DNA of 64,000 nt from Stenotrophomonas sp. ESTM1D_MKCIP4_1 (GTDB lineage Bacteria; Pseudomonadota; Gammaproteobacteria; Xanthomonadales; Xanthomonadaceae), in NCBI RefSeq assembly GCF_003086895.1, contig NZ_CP026004.1, positions 1,276,731 through 1,340,730 on the forward strand. Reading direction: 5' to 3'. The notes beneath the pieces are model-generated. The model was not told the DNA's origin, did not search any database, and saw nothing but the letters and a program-made list of their open reading frames with translations. Position numbers and translations under genes: made by a program. Positions within the stretch are counted from its first letter, which is position 1, and each line of letters opens with the position of its first letter. Shown one piece after another: positions 38,263 to 46,897 of the stretch.

Positions 38263-40470
38263 TCAGAACTTCGCGCGCAGGTTGAACAGCACGCGGCGCG
38301 GTTCGCCCCAGTAGCCCGAGTTGAAGAAGCCGACGTTGCGGTAATAGACCTTGTCGAACAGGTTGGTGACCGTCACGCCCACGCTCAGGTTGTCGTTGAT
38401 GCCGTAGCGTCCCATCAGGTCGAACAGCACATACCCGCCCTGGCTCATCTTGCCGGTGGCGGTGACCGGGGTCCCGTTGGCGTTGAAGCGGCCGGTGGGG
38501 ATGGGCTGCATCTGGTAGATCTCGCTCTGCACGCTGAACCCACCGCCGACCGTCCACGGGCCGTGGCTGTAAGTGGTGTTGAAGCGCGCCAGGTGCATGG
38601 GGCTGGTGCTGGCGAAGCGGCTGCCATCGGGGTTGCTGCTGTAGCTGTAGGTGTAGCCGCCGGTCATGCTCCAGTGGTCGGTGATCGAGCCGGACACCTC
38701 GAACTCACCGCCCTGGGTGGTGATGCCCTGGCTGGCGATGTAGGGCGAGCTGCCATCGGGCAGCTTGATCTCGCCGCCGTTGGGGTCCAGTTCGGCCACG
38801 TTGTCCTGCTTCATGTAGAAGCCGTTCAACGAGGCGTAGAGGCGGCCGCCGAAGAATTCACTCTTCAGGCCGTACTCGTAGTTGCCGCCGGTGGTCGGGT
38901 CGAGCAGCTGGTTGTTGATGTCACGGCGCGCGGTGGCCTGGAACACGTCCGAGTAGCTGGCGAAGGCGGTAATGCTGCTGCTCAGGTCATACAGCACGCC
39001 CACGTAGGGGGTCAGCTCGTGCGCGGTGGTGCGCGCGCTGCGGCTGGTGAACACCCCGTCGGTGTTGTAGTTGTCGGTGGTGGTGCGGTAGTCGGAGTAG
39101 CGTGCGCCCGCGATGATCTTCAGCGGATCGATCGGGTTCAGGCGCACCGCGGCGTAGTAGCCGGTCTCGGTGGTGTTGACCGTGCTGGACGGAATGCCGT
39201 AGTTGTAGGTGGTCGGCTTGCCGATGTTGCCATCCCAGCTGAAGATGCTGGGGAAGGCGGCCACGTTGTACGGGCGCGAGGTGATGCCGGCGCGGATGGT
39301 GTCCAGGTCGCGGTCGTAGTGGTTGATGCCCACCACCAGTTCATGCGAACGGCCGAACAGCTGGAACGGGCCGGAGGCGTACAGGTCGAACGCATCCTCG
39401 CGGGTTTCGGACACCGAATAGGTATCGGCAATGCGCAGGCCCAGGCCGGTGGTCGCATCGGCCCAGTTGCCGGTGTTGGAACCGGCCAGCAGCAGCGAGT
39501 CAGTGTCGGTGGCGCGGTGGTTGTAGGCCAGGCGGCCGCTCCAGCCGGCACCGAACTGCTGTTCCAGGGTGGCGAAGTAGTTGGTGCTCTCGCGGTTCCA
39601 TTCGTTCCAGCGTGCGGCAGCGCTGTAGGAACGCGGCATGTGCGCGCGCGTGCCATCGCGGAAGTACAGCGGCGAGGCGCTCCAGGCGCCACCATCGGAG
39701 CCGGTCTTCAGGTAATCGATACCGGCGCGCAGACGGGTGCTGTCGGTCAGGTCGGCTTCGATCACGCCGTACAGGCTGGGCGACTTGTCGTGCTGGAAGC
39801 GCACCCAGCTTTCCTTGTCGGTGTAAGCGCCGACGAAGCGCCCACGCACGCGGCCGCCCTTGCTGAGCGGGCCGGATACATCCACTTCGGCGCGCTTGTA
39901 ATCCCACGAACCGGCGCTGAGGCTGGTGCTGGCCTGGAAGGTTTCGGTCGGGCGCTTGCGCACCATGTTCACCGTGGCCGAGGGGTTGCCCGAGCCGGTG
40001 ACCAGGCCGCTGGCGCCGCGCACCACTTCGATGCGCTCGTAGATGGAGGTGTCGCTGAGGATGGAGTTGCCGCCCGCACCGGTGGTGTAGTTGGTGGGGA
40101 TGCCATCGAACATGAAGTTGTTGATGGCAAAGCCGCGTGCGTTGAACAGCGTGCGGTTGCTGTCATAGGACTGGATGGTCACGCCCGGGGTCTGCTGCAG
40201 CACCTCGGAAATGGTGATGAGGTTGAAATCCTCGATGCGCTGGCGGGTGAACACGGTGAGCGACTGCGGAGTTTCGCGCAGGGTCAGCGGCAGCTTGGTG
40301 GCGGTGTTGGTGCCATAGACCTGGTAGCCCTCGGTGCGCTGGGTCACCATCACCCGGTCCAGTTCGGTGGCGGTCGGCGCGCTGTCCTGGGCGAAGGCCG
40401 GCGCGGCGGCGCAGGCGATCGACAAAGCCAAGGCATTCCGGCGCAGTGCGCCAGAGGATGTCATGTACAT
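38263..40470 (-). CDS. TonB-dependent siderophore receptor
   Basis: 735 aa with a signal peptide ending 'APAFA'. The plug domain begins near 'LPLTLRETPQSLTVFTRQRI' and includes 'RGFAINNFMFDGIPT' and 'ERIEVVRGASGLVTGSGNP'; the 22-strand barrel ends 'VTNLFDKVYYRNVG' and a terminal Phe ('LRAKF'). This is the FpvA/FhuE/FoxA class for hydroxamate or mixed siderophores. It has no long N-terminal signalling domain, so it is probably not a sigma/anti-sigma transducer. Last gene of the operon with DUF3649, PepSY and DUF3325. Confidence 0.93.
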   Translation of the reverse strand: MYMTSSGALRRNALALSIACAAAPAFAQDSAPTATELDRVMVTQRTEGYQVYGTNTATKLPLTLRETPQSLTVFTRQRIEDFNLITISEVLQQTPGVTIQSYDSNRTLFNARGFAINNFMFDGIPTNYTTGAGGNSILSDTSIYERIEVVRGASGLVTGSGNPSATVNMVRKRPTETFQASTSLSAGSWDYKRAEVDVSGPLSKGGRVRGRFVGAYTDKESWVRFQHDKSPSLYGVIEADLTDSTRLRAGIDYLKTGSDGGAWSASPLYFRDGTRAHMPRSYSAAARWNEWNRESTNYFATLEQQFGAGWSGRLAYNHRATDTDSLLLAGSNTGNWADATTGLGLRIADTYSVSETREDAFDLYASGPFQLFGRSHELVVGINHYDRDLDTIRAGITSRPYNVAAFPSIFSWDGNIGKPTTYNYGIPSSTVNTTETGYYAAVRLNPIDPLKIIAGARYSDYRTTTDNYNTDGVFTSRSARTTAHELTPYVGVLYDLSSSITAFASYSDVFQATARRDINNQLLDPTTGGNYEYGLKSEFFGGRLYASLNGFYMKQDNVAELDPNGGEIKLPDGSSPYIASQGITTQGGEFEVSGSITDHWSMTGGYTYSYSSNPDGSRFASTSPMHLARFNTTYSHGPWTVGGGFSVQSEIYQMQPIPTGRFNANGTPVTATGKMSQGGYVLFDLMGRYGINDNLSVGVTVTNLFDKVYYRNVGFFNSGYWGEPRRVLFNLRAKF

Positions 40471-40492
40471 GGTGGAAACCTCTGTTTCTGTA

Positions 40493-40792
40493 TCAGGAAC
40501 GGGAAGACGGGCGTGGCGCCGGCTTGGCCGGGCTGCGGAAACTGAGCCAGAGCACCATCGCCCCGGCACCGGCGGCGAGCACGCCGCACCAACCAACGAA
40601 ACCTTGTGCCGCGCCCCATGCCGCGATGCTGGCCAGCAGGCTGGCGGCCAGGCCGACCACGCCCAGGACCTGCAGCAGGCGCCTGCGCGGCGCGGGGGGC
40701 GCGTGGCCGGCGACATCGCGGTGGTGGCGTTCCATCGCCATGGCCAGGCAGGCGAAGGCGGTGGCAGCCAGCAGCAGGGCGAGCACGCTCAT
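40493..40792 (-). CDS. DUF3325 membrane protein
   Basis: 99 aa with three hydrophobic stretches: 'MSVLALLLAATAFACLAMAM', 'LLQVLGVVGLAASLLASIAA' and 'WCGVLAAGAGAMVLWLSF'. 'MERHHRDV' follows TM1 as in the DUF3325 family, which is almost always found with siderophore receptors and PepSY proteins. It overlaps the PepSY gene by 4 bp. Role unknown. Confidence 0.82.
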   Translation of the reverse strand: MSVLALLLAATAFACLAMAMERHHRDVAGHAPPAPRRRLLQVLGVVGLAASLLASIAAWGAAQGFVGWCGVLAAGAGAMVLWLSFRSPAKPAPRPSSRS

Positions 40793-42369
40793 GTGCCGGC
40801 CTCCGCCACAGAGGCGGTGCGCGCGGGGCGTACCCGGCGCTGTGCCGGCACGAAGCGATGCACCTTGCGCGCAGCCCACAGCAGGCCAGCGCCGATCAGC
40901 AGCAGGCCGATATCGATGCCGGCCTTGGCGCCATCGCCGGCAGCAAGTGCGGATATCGCGCCACCGTGCCAGGACACCAGGTTGTAGAGCGGCAGGCCCA
41001 GTGCCAGCACGCCGGCCAGCGCCAGCTGCTCGACCCAGCCGCGGCGCGGCGTGCGCAGCATTGCATGCACCACGCAGGCAGCCCAGGCGTAGAAGAACAC
41101 CTTCACTTCGGCATCGCTGCGGTTGGCCACGTCCAGCGGCAGCAGCCGGTTGCCCCACAGGAAGGCGAGCATGGCCACGGGCAGGCCGGTGACGAAGCCG
41201 ATGTTGAGCCGCTCGACGATGCGGAAGCCCAGGTGCGGGCGCTCCGGATCGGGCAGCTGTGCGCGCCGCTTCACGGTCCACAGCACCAGCCCGGTGGCCA
41301 CCATCAGCGTACCGGCCACACCGGAAAGGAAGAACAGCCAGCGCATGGTGGTGGGTGCGAAGCGTGCCGCGTGCAGGCCGATCATGCCGTCGCGGGTGAT
41401 GACCGCGGCCGAGCGCGGCGCGGCGGCATCCAGCAGATTGCCGTGGGCATCGAAGCTGAGCGCATCGGCGCTACCGGCAATCTGGTCACCCTGTTGGCGG
41501 CGCACACTGATGCGCATCGCCGCATCGCCAGGATGTTCGATCTGCAGCGATGCCGCATGGCCGCCGCCCCATTGCAGCTCGGCGCGGCGCAGTATGCCCG
41601 CCAGCGCAGGCGGCGTGGCGGCCACGCCGCTGGCCTCGGCTTTTTCCGCGCGTGGGAACAGTTCGGCGAAGAAGGCATCGCGGCCGCCGGGGTAATTGGC
41701 ATCCACCGCCCACGGCATGTACAGCGTCATCAGGGTGATCAGGCCGGTGTAGGTGATCATCAGATGGAACGGCAGCGACAGCACGGCCAGCGCGTTGTGA
41801 CCGTCCAGCCAGCTGCGCTGGCCCTTGCCACGGCGGAAGGTGAAGAAGTCGGTGAAGATCTTCTTGTGGGTGATGACCCCGCTGATGAGCGCGATCAGCA
41901 TCAGCATCGAACACGCACTGATGAACCAGCGCGCCCACAGTACAGGCACGTAATGCAGATCGAAGTGCAGGCGGTAGAAGAAGTTGCCGCCCCGCGTCTC
42001 GCGCACCTGTACCGGGTTGCCGTCTGCATCCAGCGTCGCCTGGTTCGGATTGCGCTGGCCGCGGCGGCGTTCCTTCTCGCCCTGTGGCTGCCAGCTGACG
42101 GCCGTGGCGCTGCTGCGCGCATCGGGAAGTTCGATGCTCCAGCGCTGTGCATCGGGTGCGGTGCGGGCGAGGAAGGCCTGCGCCTGGGTGACCGCGGCAG
42201 CGCTGTCGGCAGGCAGGCCGATTTCCGGCTGCATCCAGCGGGTCAGTTCTTCCTTCCAGTACGCGGCGGTACCGGCGATGAAGATGAGGAAAAGGACCCA
42301 GCCGACCACCAGGCCGGACCAGGTGTGCAGCACCGATTGCGATTGGCGGATGCCCCCGAGATTGCTCAT
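40789..42369 (-). CDS. PepSY-associated TM protein (siderophore-iron reductase-like)
   Basis: 526 aa. Starts 'SVLHTWSGLVVGWVLFLIFIAG', the PepSY_TM signature; two periplasmic PepSY-like regions and conserved His residues in helices ('FYRLHFDLHYV', 'DGHNALAVLSLPFHLM') that likely bind haem. FoxB/PiuB-type relatives reduce ferric siderophores in the periplasm. Overlaps its neighbours by 4 bp on both sides. Confidence 0.88.
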   Translation of the reverse strand: MSNLGGIRQSQSVLHTWSGLVVGWVLFLIFIAGTAAYWKEELTRWMQPEIGLPADSAAAVTQAQAFLARTAPDAQRWSIELPDARSSATAVSWQPQGEKERRRGQRNPNQATLDADGNPVQVRETRGGNFFYRLHFDLHYVPVLWARWFISACSMLMLIALISGVITHKKIFTDFFTFRRGKGQRSWLDGHNALAVLSLPFHLMITYTGLITLMTLYMPWAVDANYPGGRDAFFAELFPRAEKAEASGVAATPPALAGILRRAELQWGGGHAASLQIEHPGDAAMRISVRRQQGDQIAGSADALSFDAHGNLLDAAAPRSAAVITRDGMIGLHAARFAPTTMRWLFFLSGVAGTLMVATGLVLWTVKRRAQLPDPERPHLGFRIVERLNIGFVTGLPVAMLAFLWGNRLLPLDVANRSDAEVKVFFYAWAACVVHAMLRTPRRGWVEQLALAGVLALGLPLYNLVSWHGGAISALAAGDGAKAGIDIGLLLIGAGLLWAARKVHRFVPAQRRVRPARTASVAEAGT

Positions 42370-42701
42370 GCGGCGCCCCCGCGCAGCAGCCAGGCCAGCA
42401 AGGCGCCCAGACCGCCGGCAATCACCAGGCCCAGCGTGGCGCGCAGGGTGCTGCGTGCGGCGTACGCCCAGATGGCGGCCAGCACATACACCACGAAGGC
42501 GGACATCGTAGCCACCAGGGTGGCGTCGGCTTTGGCACCGGGCAGCAGGCGCGCCAGCGCGGCGGCCCAGCACGCGGCCACGGCGTAGCCGCCGAGCAGG
42601 CCGAGCAGGCCACGTGCCCACAACAGGGCATGGCCGTTACCGCGCGGCACGCGCTTGGCGGCCGGGGTGCCGGCGGCAGTAGAAGAGGAGGGAGCGGCCA
42701 T
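42366..42701 (-). CDS. DUF3649 membrane protein
   Basis: 111 aa. Ser/Thr/Ala-rich start, then three hydrophobic segments ('GLLGLLGGYAVAACWAAAL', 'TMSAFVVYVLAAIWAYA', 'ATLGLVIAGGLGALLAWLL'). Matches the DUF3649 family seen in iron-siderophore operons. First gene of the operon. GAGG lies upstream of the ATG. Confidence 0.8.
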   Translation of the reverse strand: MAAPSSSTAAGTPAAKRVPRGNGHALLWARGLLGLLGGYAVAACWAAALARLLPGAKADATLVATMSAFVVYVLAAIWAYAARSTLRATLGLVIAGGLGALLAWLLRGGAA

Positions 42702-42711
42702 CGCCGATGTC

Positions 42712-42750
42712 AATAGGAATCGAATGCAATTGCGAGCGAATGCTATTTGA
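42712..42750 (-). promoter_or_regulatory. Promoter region with Fur-like repeats
   Basis: An A/T-rich patch of alternating GAAT/CAAT/GAAT hexamers (AATCGAATGCAATTGCGAG and CGAATGCTATT) just upstream of the iron operon. The spacing of about 6-7 bases between repeats fits overlapping Fur sites of GAATGC/GCATTC type, but no perfect 19-mer is present. Confidence 0.4.
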
Positions 42751-42800
42751 CACCGGTGGCGCTGTCGAGTCCCCCATTCGGGGGAGGCGCCCACGAGAAA

Positions 42801-42858
42801 AGGGGACGGAGGGGATCAAGTCGCTTGTGCACAAGCGACTTGATCCCCTCCGTCCCCT
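42801..42858. repeat. 58-bp perfect palindrome
   Basis: Arms of 29 bp with no mismatch and no spacer, centred between 42829 and 42830 (..TTGTG|CACAA..). It lies between the divergent promoter side of the iron operon and the 3' end of the hxlR-like gene, 6 bp past that gene's stop. Confidence 0.85.
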
Positions 42859-42863
42859 CTTCG

Positions 42864-43292
42864 TCAGAGCTTGCGGACCACCGTCTGCGCGGGCGCGATG
42901 GCGTGGCCTGCCGGGTCCAGTGGCTGCATGTAGGGCAGGGTGCGGCCGTTGCCGCGCTCGACCAGCGTGGAATGCGCCTCGCCGGGAGCGAAACAATGGC
43001 GTTCGCCCCATTGGCGCAGGGCCACCAGCAGCGGGAACAGATCGCGCCCGGCTGCGGTCAGCACGTAGTCCTGGTAGGCGCTGCCATCGGCCGCCGGCTG
43101 CTGGGCCAGCAGGCCCGCCTCGACCAGCCGCCGCAGGCGATCGCTGAGGATGTTGCGGGCCGCGCCAAGGCTGCGCTGGAAGTCGCCGAAGCGGGTGATG
43201 CCATCGAACGCATCACGGATGACCAGCAGGGACCAGCGGTCACCCAGCAGATCGACGCTGCGGGCGACGGGGCAGGGGCTGTCGGCAGTCAT
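42864..43292 (-). CDS. HxlR-family transcriptional regulator
   Basis: 142 aa from the ATG at 43292 (149 aa from 43313; neither has a clear ribosome site). 'CPVARSVDLLGDRWSLLVIRDAF' is the HxlR hallmark with the redox-type Cys; then 'RFGDFQRSLGAARNILSDRLRRL', the recognition helix, and 'YVLTAAGRDLFPLL' as the wing. Divergent from an MFS pump gene that it probably represses through the inverted repeat between them. Confidence 0.87.
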   Translation of the reverse strand: MTADSPCPVARSVDLLGDRWSLLVIRDAFDGITRFGDFQRSLGAARNILSDRLRRLVEAGLLAQQPAADGSAYQDYVLTAAGRDLFPLLVALRQWGERHCFAPGEAHSTLVERGNGRTLPYMQPLDPAGHAIAPAQTVVRKL

Positions 43293-43317
43293 GGCAGGGT
43301 CCAGGCGGGGCATCTGG

Positions 43318-43367
43318 TTGCAGTTTAAAACCACTGGCGTTACTGTGCATCTGGTTTCAAATTGCAA
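43318..43367. promoter_or_regulatory. Long inverted repeat, likely HxlR operator
   Basis: Arm 1 (43318-43333) TTGCAGTTTAAAACCA and arm 2 (43352-43367), complement TTGCAATTTGAAACCA, match at 14 of 16 positions with 18 bases between. The repeat spans the divergent promoter region, with arm 2 ending 8 bp before the MFS start. Confidence 0.65.
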
Positions 43368-43375
43368 CTGCATTC

Positions 43376-44545
43376 ATGAGCGCGTCCGTACCCCGTCCCT
43401 TGCTGATTCTGCTGGCCATCGCGGCGGGCGCCAGCGTTGCCAATGTCTACTACGCGCAGCCGCTGCTGGAGCGCCTGGCCGGGGCCTTCGCGCTGGATGC
43501 TGCGGTGGCAGGCACGGTGCTGGCCGCCACCCAGGCCGGCAGCGTGCTGGCCCTGCTTGGCCTGTTGCCGTTGGCCGACCGAGGCGACCGGCGGCGCCTG
43601 CTGCGGGTGCAGCTGCTGGCGCTGCTGGCGGCCCTGCTGCTGCTGGCGAGCGCACGCGCTGTGGCCTGGCTGCTGGCTGGGATGGTGCTGGCCGGCATGC
43701 TGGGGACGGCGCTCACCCAGGGATTGATCGCCTACACAGCCACGCTGGCGCCGGCGGCGCAGCGCGGCCGCATGGTCGGCACGGTGCAGGGTGGGGTGTT
43801 CATCGGCCTGCTGTCGGCGCGCGCGCTGTCGGGCAGCGTGGCGGCGATGGCCGGCTGGCGCGCGGTGTACCTGCTGTCGGCGGTGCTGATGGCGGTGCTG
43901 GCGCTGTTGTTGTGGCGGCGGCTGCCGGCCCTGCCGGCGCCCGCGGTGGTGCCGTCGTGGCGGACGCTGCTGGCGTCGATGGCCACGTTGCTGCGCGATG
44001 ACCGCATGCTGCGGGCACGTGCGCCGCTGGCGCTGCTGCTGTTCGCGGGGCTCAACGTGTTCTGGGCGGCGGCGCCCCTGCCGTTGTCGGCGCCCCCGCT
44101 GCACTGGTCCACCGCGGCGATCGGGGCGCTGGGGCTGGCCGGCATTGCCGGCGCGCTGCTGGCGGCCCGGGTGGGCCATTGGATGGATCGCGGTTTTGCC
44201 GTGCGCGTCAGCCTTGCCGCGCTGCTGCTGATGCTGACGGCCTGGTGGCCGCTGCTGGGGCTGCCGCGCTCACTGGCGCTGCTGTTGCTGGGCGTGGTGC
44301 TGCTGGACCTGGGCGGGCAGGCCCTGCACGTCGCCAACCAGGCGCTGCTGCTGCGTGCCCCGGTCGAACAGCATGGACGGCTGGTGGCGCTGTACATGCT
44401 GTTCTACGCGGTGGGCAGTGGCGCCGGCGCAGCGACCGGCACCTGGATGCAGGCACGCCACGGTTGGAACGCGGTGTGCCTGCTGGGGGCCGGCATCGCG
44501 GTGCTGGCGCTGTTGTGGTGGGCGCTCTGTCGAGAGCGCCGCTGA
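43376..44545 (+). CDS. MFS transporter (drug efflux type)
   Basis: 389 aa, 12 TM. N-terminal 'ASVANVYYAQPLLERLAGAF' is typical of the YnfM/AraJ-like arabinose-efflux cluster; the loop 2-3 motif is 'LLPLADRGDRRRLL', a form of G-x-x-x-D-R-x-G-R. The last 20 bp of the gene form a hairpin (44521-44540). Regulated most likely by the divergent HxlR protein. Confidence 0.87.
   Translation: MSASVPRPLLILLAIAAGASVANVYYAQPLLERLAGAFALDAAVAGTVLAATQAGSVLALLGLLPLADRGDRRRLLRVQLLALLAALLLLASARAVAWLLAGMVLAGMLGTALTQGLIAYTATLAPAAQRGRMVGTVQGGVFIGLLSARALSGSVAAMAGWRAVYLLSAVLMAVLALLLWRRLPALPAPAVVPSWRTLLASMATLLRDDRMLRARAPLALLLFAGLNVFWAAAPLPLSAPPLHWSTAAIGALGLAGIAGALLAARVGHWMDRGFAVRVSLAALLLMLTAWWPLLGLPRSLALLLLGVVLLDLGGQALHVANQALLLRAPVEQHGRLVALYMLFYAVGSGAGAATGTWMQARHGWNAVCLLGAGIAVLALLWWALCRERR
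44521..44540. terminator. Hairpin at the 3' end of the MFS gene
   Basis: Perfect 8-bp stem GGCGCTCT/AGAGCGCC with loop GTCG, inside the last codons; no U tract follows, so it is a weak candidate for ending transcription between convergent genes. Confidence 0.4.
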
Positions 44546-44557
44546 CGCCGTGGTTGC

Positions 44558-45481
44558 TTACTTCACCTGGCGGCAATCGCGCAGGTGGATGCCGCCGGTG
44601 TCGATGTTGTCGACCACGCCTTCCAGCTTTACCCAGTCTTCCAGGCGCAGGGTGGCACCCAGTGCGCGCTGATCGTTGGCCAGTGCGCAGTGCACGGTGA
44701 AGTTGCTGTTGTTGAAGTCGCTGTCCTGGCGCCCGCCGATGCCACCGAGGCCCTTCATCTTGGTGACCAGATAGCCGACCTCGAAGGTCTTGTTCATCCG
44801 GCTTTCCTGGGCGGTGTAGACCTGCCCATCAATCACGAAGCGGCGCCCGAAATACTTCACGAACATGGGCCGGTACAGCGAATCGTTGTCCGGCAGCGGA
44901 CCGTCGGAGAACAGGTTCTTCAGCGGCATCGTATTGATGTTGCGCTGCAGTTTCTTCGATTCCTTGCCCAGCACGGTGGACATGCCCACTGCGGTGGCCT
45001 GGGTGGGCTTGTCAAAGCCGCTGGAAATGCGCACGGCCTCGGCGATGGCCTCGCCTTCCTTGCCGGTCTTGAGCTGGTTCAGCCAGCCGCAGAACGCGCT
45101 GCGGGCATCCTCGTCCTTGACCGTCTGGCCGCGGGCCAGTTTGGTGCCGATCAGCACGGTGCCCTTGTTGCTGACGGACACCGCCGTCACCAGCGGCACC
45201 TTCAGATTGGTCTGCATGACATACATCTGGCCTTCGGTTTCGGTGAAGACATCACCGCTGACGAAGTTGTTGCCCTCATCCAGCGCCAGCTTGCGCAGCT
45301 GGCCCAGGCCACTGGCAGGCTTCAGGCCGGGAAGGGTGACCTCGGTAAGGAAGGTCTGGCCGTTGCGCGGATCGCCAACCGACTTGAAGTTCTGCTCGCA
45401 GGTGGCGGCGGTCGCGCTGGCGGCTGCGCCCAGTGCGCAGGCCACGGCGAAGGTGATGGGCAGCGTCCTTTTATTCCACAT
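44558..45481 (-). CDS. Secreted protein of unknown function
   Basis: 307 aa from the ATG at 45481. Signal peptide 'ITFAVACALGAAASATAA'; four cysteines in the mature part ('ATCEQNF', 'AFCGWLNQ', 'VHCALAND', 'LRDCRQVK') could form two disulfides. A basic segment 'LGKESKKLQRNINTM' lies mid-protein. No family recognised. It is convergent with the MFS gene, 12 bp apart. Confidence 0.75.
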   Translation of the reverse strand: MWNKRTLPITFAVACALGAAASATAATCEQNFKSVGDPRNGQTFLTEVTLPGLKPASGLGQLRKLALDEGNNFVSGDVFTETEGQMYVMQTNLKVPLVTAVSVSNKGTVLIGTKLARGQTVKDEDARSAFCGWLNQLKTGKEGEAIAEAVRISSGFDKPTQATAVGMSTVLGKESKKLQRNINTMPLKNLFSDGPLPDNDSLYRPMFVKYFGRRFVIDGQVYTAQESRMNKTFEVGYLVTKMKGLGGIGGRQDSDFNNSNFTVHCALANDQRALGATLRLEDWVKLEGVVDNIDTGGIHLRDCRQVK

Positions 45482-45701
45482 GTTGCCGGTTCCTTGTGCT
45501 GGAAAGTCCATTCGTGGGCCGCGACATCCTGCGGCCACGCCCCGCGGTTGCGGGGCTGCCGGCCATCATAAGGGGCGTGGCGTGACGGGCAAAACGACGG
45601 CGGGGCGTGGCCTGGGGGCTGCCGTTGCAATGTTATAAACACCGTAATAGTCTCCCGCGGCCCGTGCGCGTAGCCTGACCGCCTTGCACAGGAGCTTTGC
45701 C

Positions 45702-46655
45702 ATGGGCCACGACCACGACCACCTGCCATCGGAAATCCGCCACGAGAAGCCGTTGTGGTGGGCGCTGGGGCTGACCACCACGTTTCTGGTGGTGGAAGTG
45801 GTGGGCGCGTTCTGGACCAACAGCCTGGCGCTGCTGTCCGATGCCGCGCACATGGCCACCGACACCCTTGCACTGATGATCGCGCTGGTTGCGGTGCGCT
45901 TGAGCCGCCGCCCACCGGATGCGCGGCGCACGTATGGCTATGCGCGGCTTGAGGCGCTTGGCGCGATGATCAACGGCGCGATGCTGTTCGTGGTGGCCGG
46001 CTACATTCTGTGGGAGGCCATCGCGCGCTTCCGCCAGCCGCAGGAGATCGCGTCCACCGGCATGCTGGTGATCGCGGCGATCGGCCTGGCCATCAACCTC
46101 ATATCGATGCGGCTGCTGCAGGCCGGCAGCGGCGAAAGCCTCAACGTGAAAGGTGCCTACCTGGAAGTGTGGGCCGACATGCTGGGGTCGGTGGCGGTGA
46201 TCGTGGGCGCACTGCTGATCCGCTGGACCGGCTGGAAGCCGATCGACCCGATCCTGGCCGTGCTGATCGGCCTGTGGGTGCTGCCGCGCACCTGGGTGCT
46301 GATGCGCGAAGCGATCAATGTGCTGCTGGAAGGCGTGCCCAAGGGCACCGACGTGGCCAAGGTGCGCGCCGGACTGGGTGCGCACGCCGCCGTGCTGGAT
46401 GTGCACGATCTGCATGTGTGGGCACTGGCTTCCAGCACGCCGGCGCTGACGGCGCACGTAGTGATGCGCGACGGCACCGACGCCGATGCACTGCGCCGCG
46501 AGCTGAGTGGCCGCCTGCACGACGAATTCGGCATTGACCACGTGACCCTGCAGATCGAGGCCGACCATTGCGGGGAAGCCTGCGGGCAACCGGCGAAGCA
46601 TGACCATGACCATGACCATGATGCCCAGGGCCATCACGGTCACGTGCACCGGTAA
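45702..46655 (+). CDS. CDF-family metal cation exporter (CzcD-like)
   Basis: 317 aa from the ATG at 45702, with AGGAG 7 bases upstream. His-rich ends: 'MGHDHDH' at the start and 'KHDHDHDHDAQGHHGHVHR' at the end. Six TM helices; TM2 holds 'LSDAAHMATD' (HxxxD), whereas TM5 holds 'YLEVWADMLGS' (ExxxD, where classical CzcD has HxxxD). Exports Zn, Co or Cd by H+ antiport from the cytoplasm. The TM5 change may alter metal preference. Confidence 0.9.
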   Translation: MGHDHDHLPSEIRHEKPLWWALGLTTTFLVVEVVGAFWTNSLALLSDAAHMATDTLALMIALVAVRLSRRPPDARRTYGYARLEALGAMINGAMLFVVAGYILWEAIARFRQPQEIASTGMLVIAAIGLAINLISMRLLQAGSGESLNVKGAYLEVWADMLGSVAVIVGALLIRWTGWKPIDPILAVLIGLWVLPRTWVLMREAINVLLEGVPKGTDVAKVRAGLGAHAAVLDVHDLHVWALASSTPALTAHVVMRDGTDADALRRELSGRLHDEFGIDHVTLQIEADHCGEACGQPAKHDHDHDHDAQGHHGHVHR

Positions 46656-46671
46656 CCGCCGAGGCGACCGG

Positions 46672-46850
46672 GTAGCGTCGACCGTTGGTCGACGGCTCCT
46701 GATTCAGATCGCGCGACAGTCGACCAACGGTCGACTCTACCAGCGGTCCACCGCAGGTCCGGAGCGCGCGGCAGTCGACCAGCGGTCCACCGCAGATCCG
46801 GAGTGCGCGGCAGTCGACCAACGGCCTACCGCGGGTCCGGAGCGCGCGGC
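46672..46850. repeat. SMAG pair followed by SMAG-derived 39-bp tandem units
   Basis: GTAG copy 46672-46694 and inverted copy 46718-46740, then units beginning AGTCGACCA at 46773 and 46812, each about 39 bp and ending GGAGCGCGCGGC or GGAGTGCGCGGC. The first unit (46718-46772) is longer. The tandem units look like SMAG arms that decayed and then amplified together with flank. Confidence 0.7.
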
Positions 46851-46897
46851 AGCAGCTACAATGGCCGCCTGCCCACCCTCGCGTTGGAGATCCTGCA

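Noticed and set aside
38032..40545. 837-codon plus-strand frame opposite the TonB receptor
   Set aside because: Mirror frame; the receptor on the minus strand has signal peptide, plug and barrel signatures.
45625..45651. Promoter of the CDF gene (TTGCAA with TAATAG)
   Set aside because: Spacer is only 15 bases, and the alternative TATAAA lacks a -35; not strong enough to list.
46672..46850. Possible CRISPR-like array
   Set aside because: Units are contiguous tandem repeats derived from SMAG arms, with no unique spacers and no cas genes.
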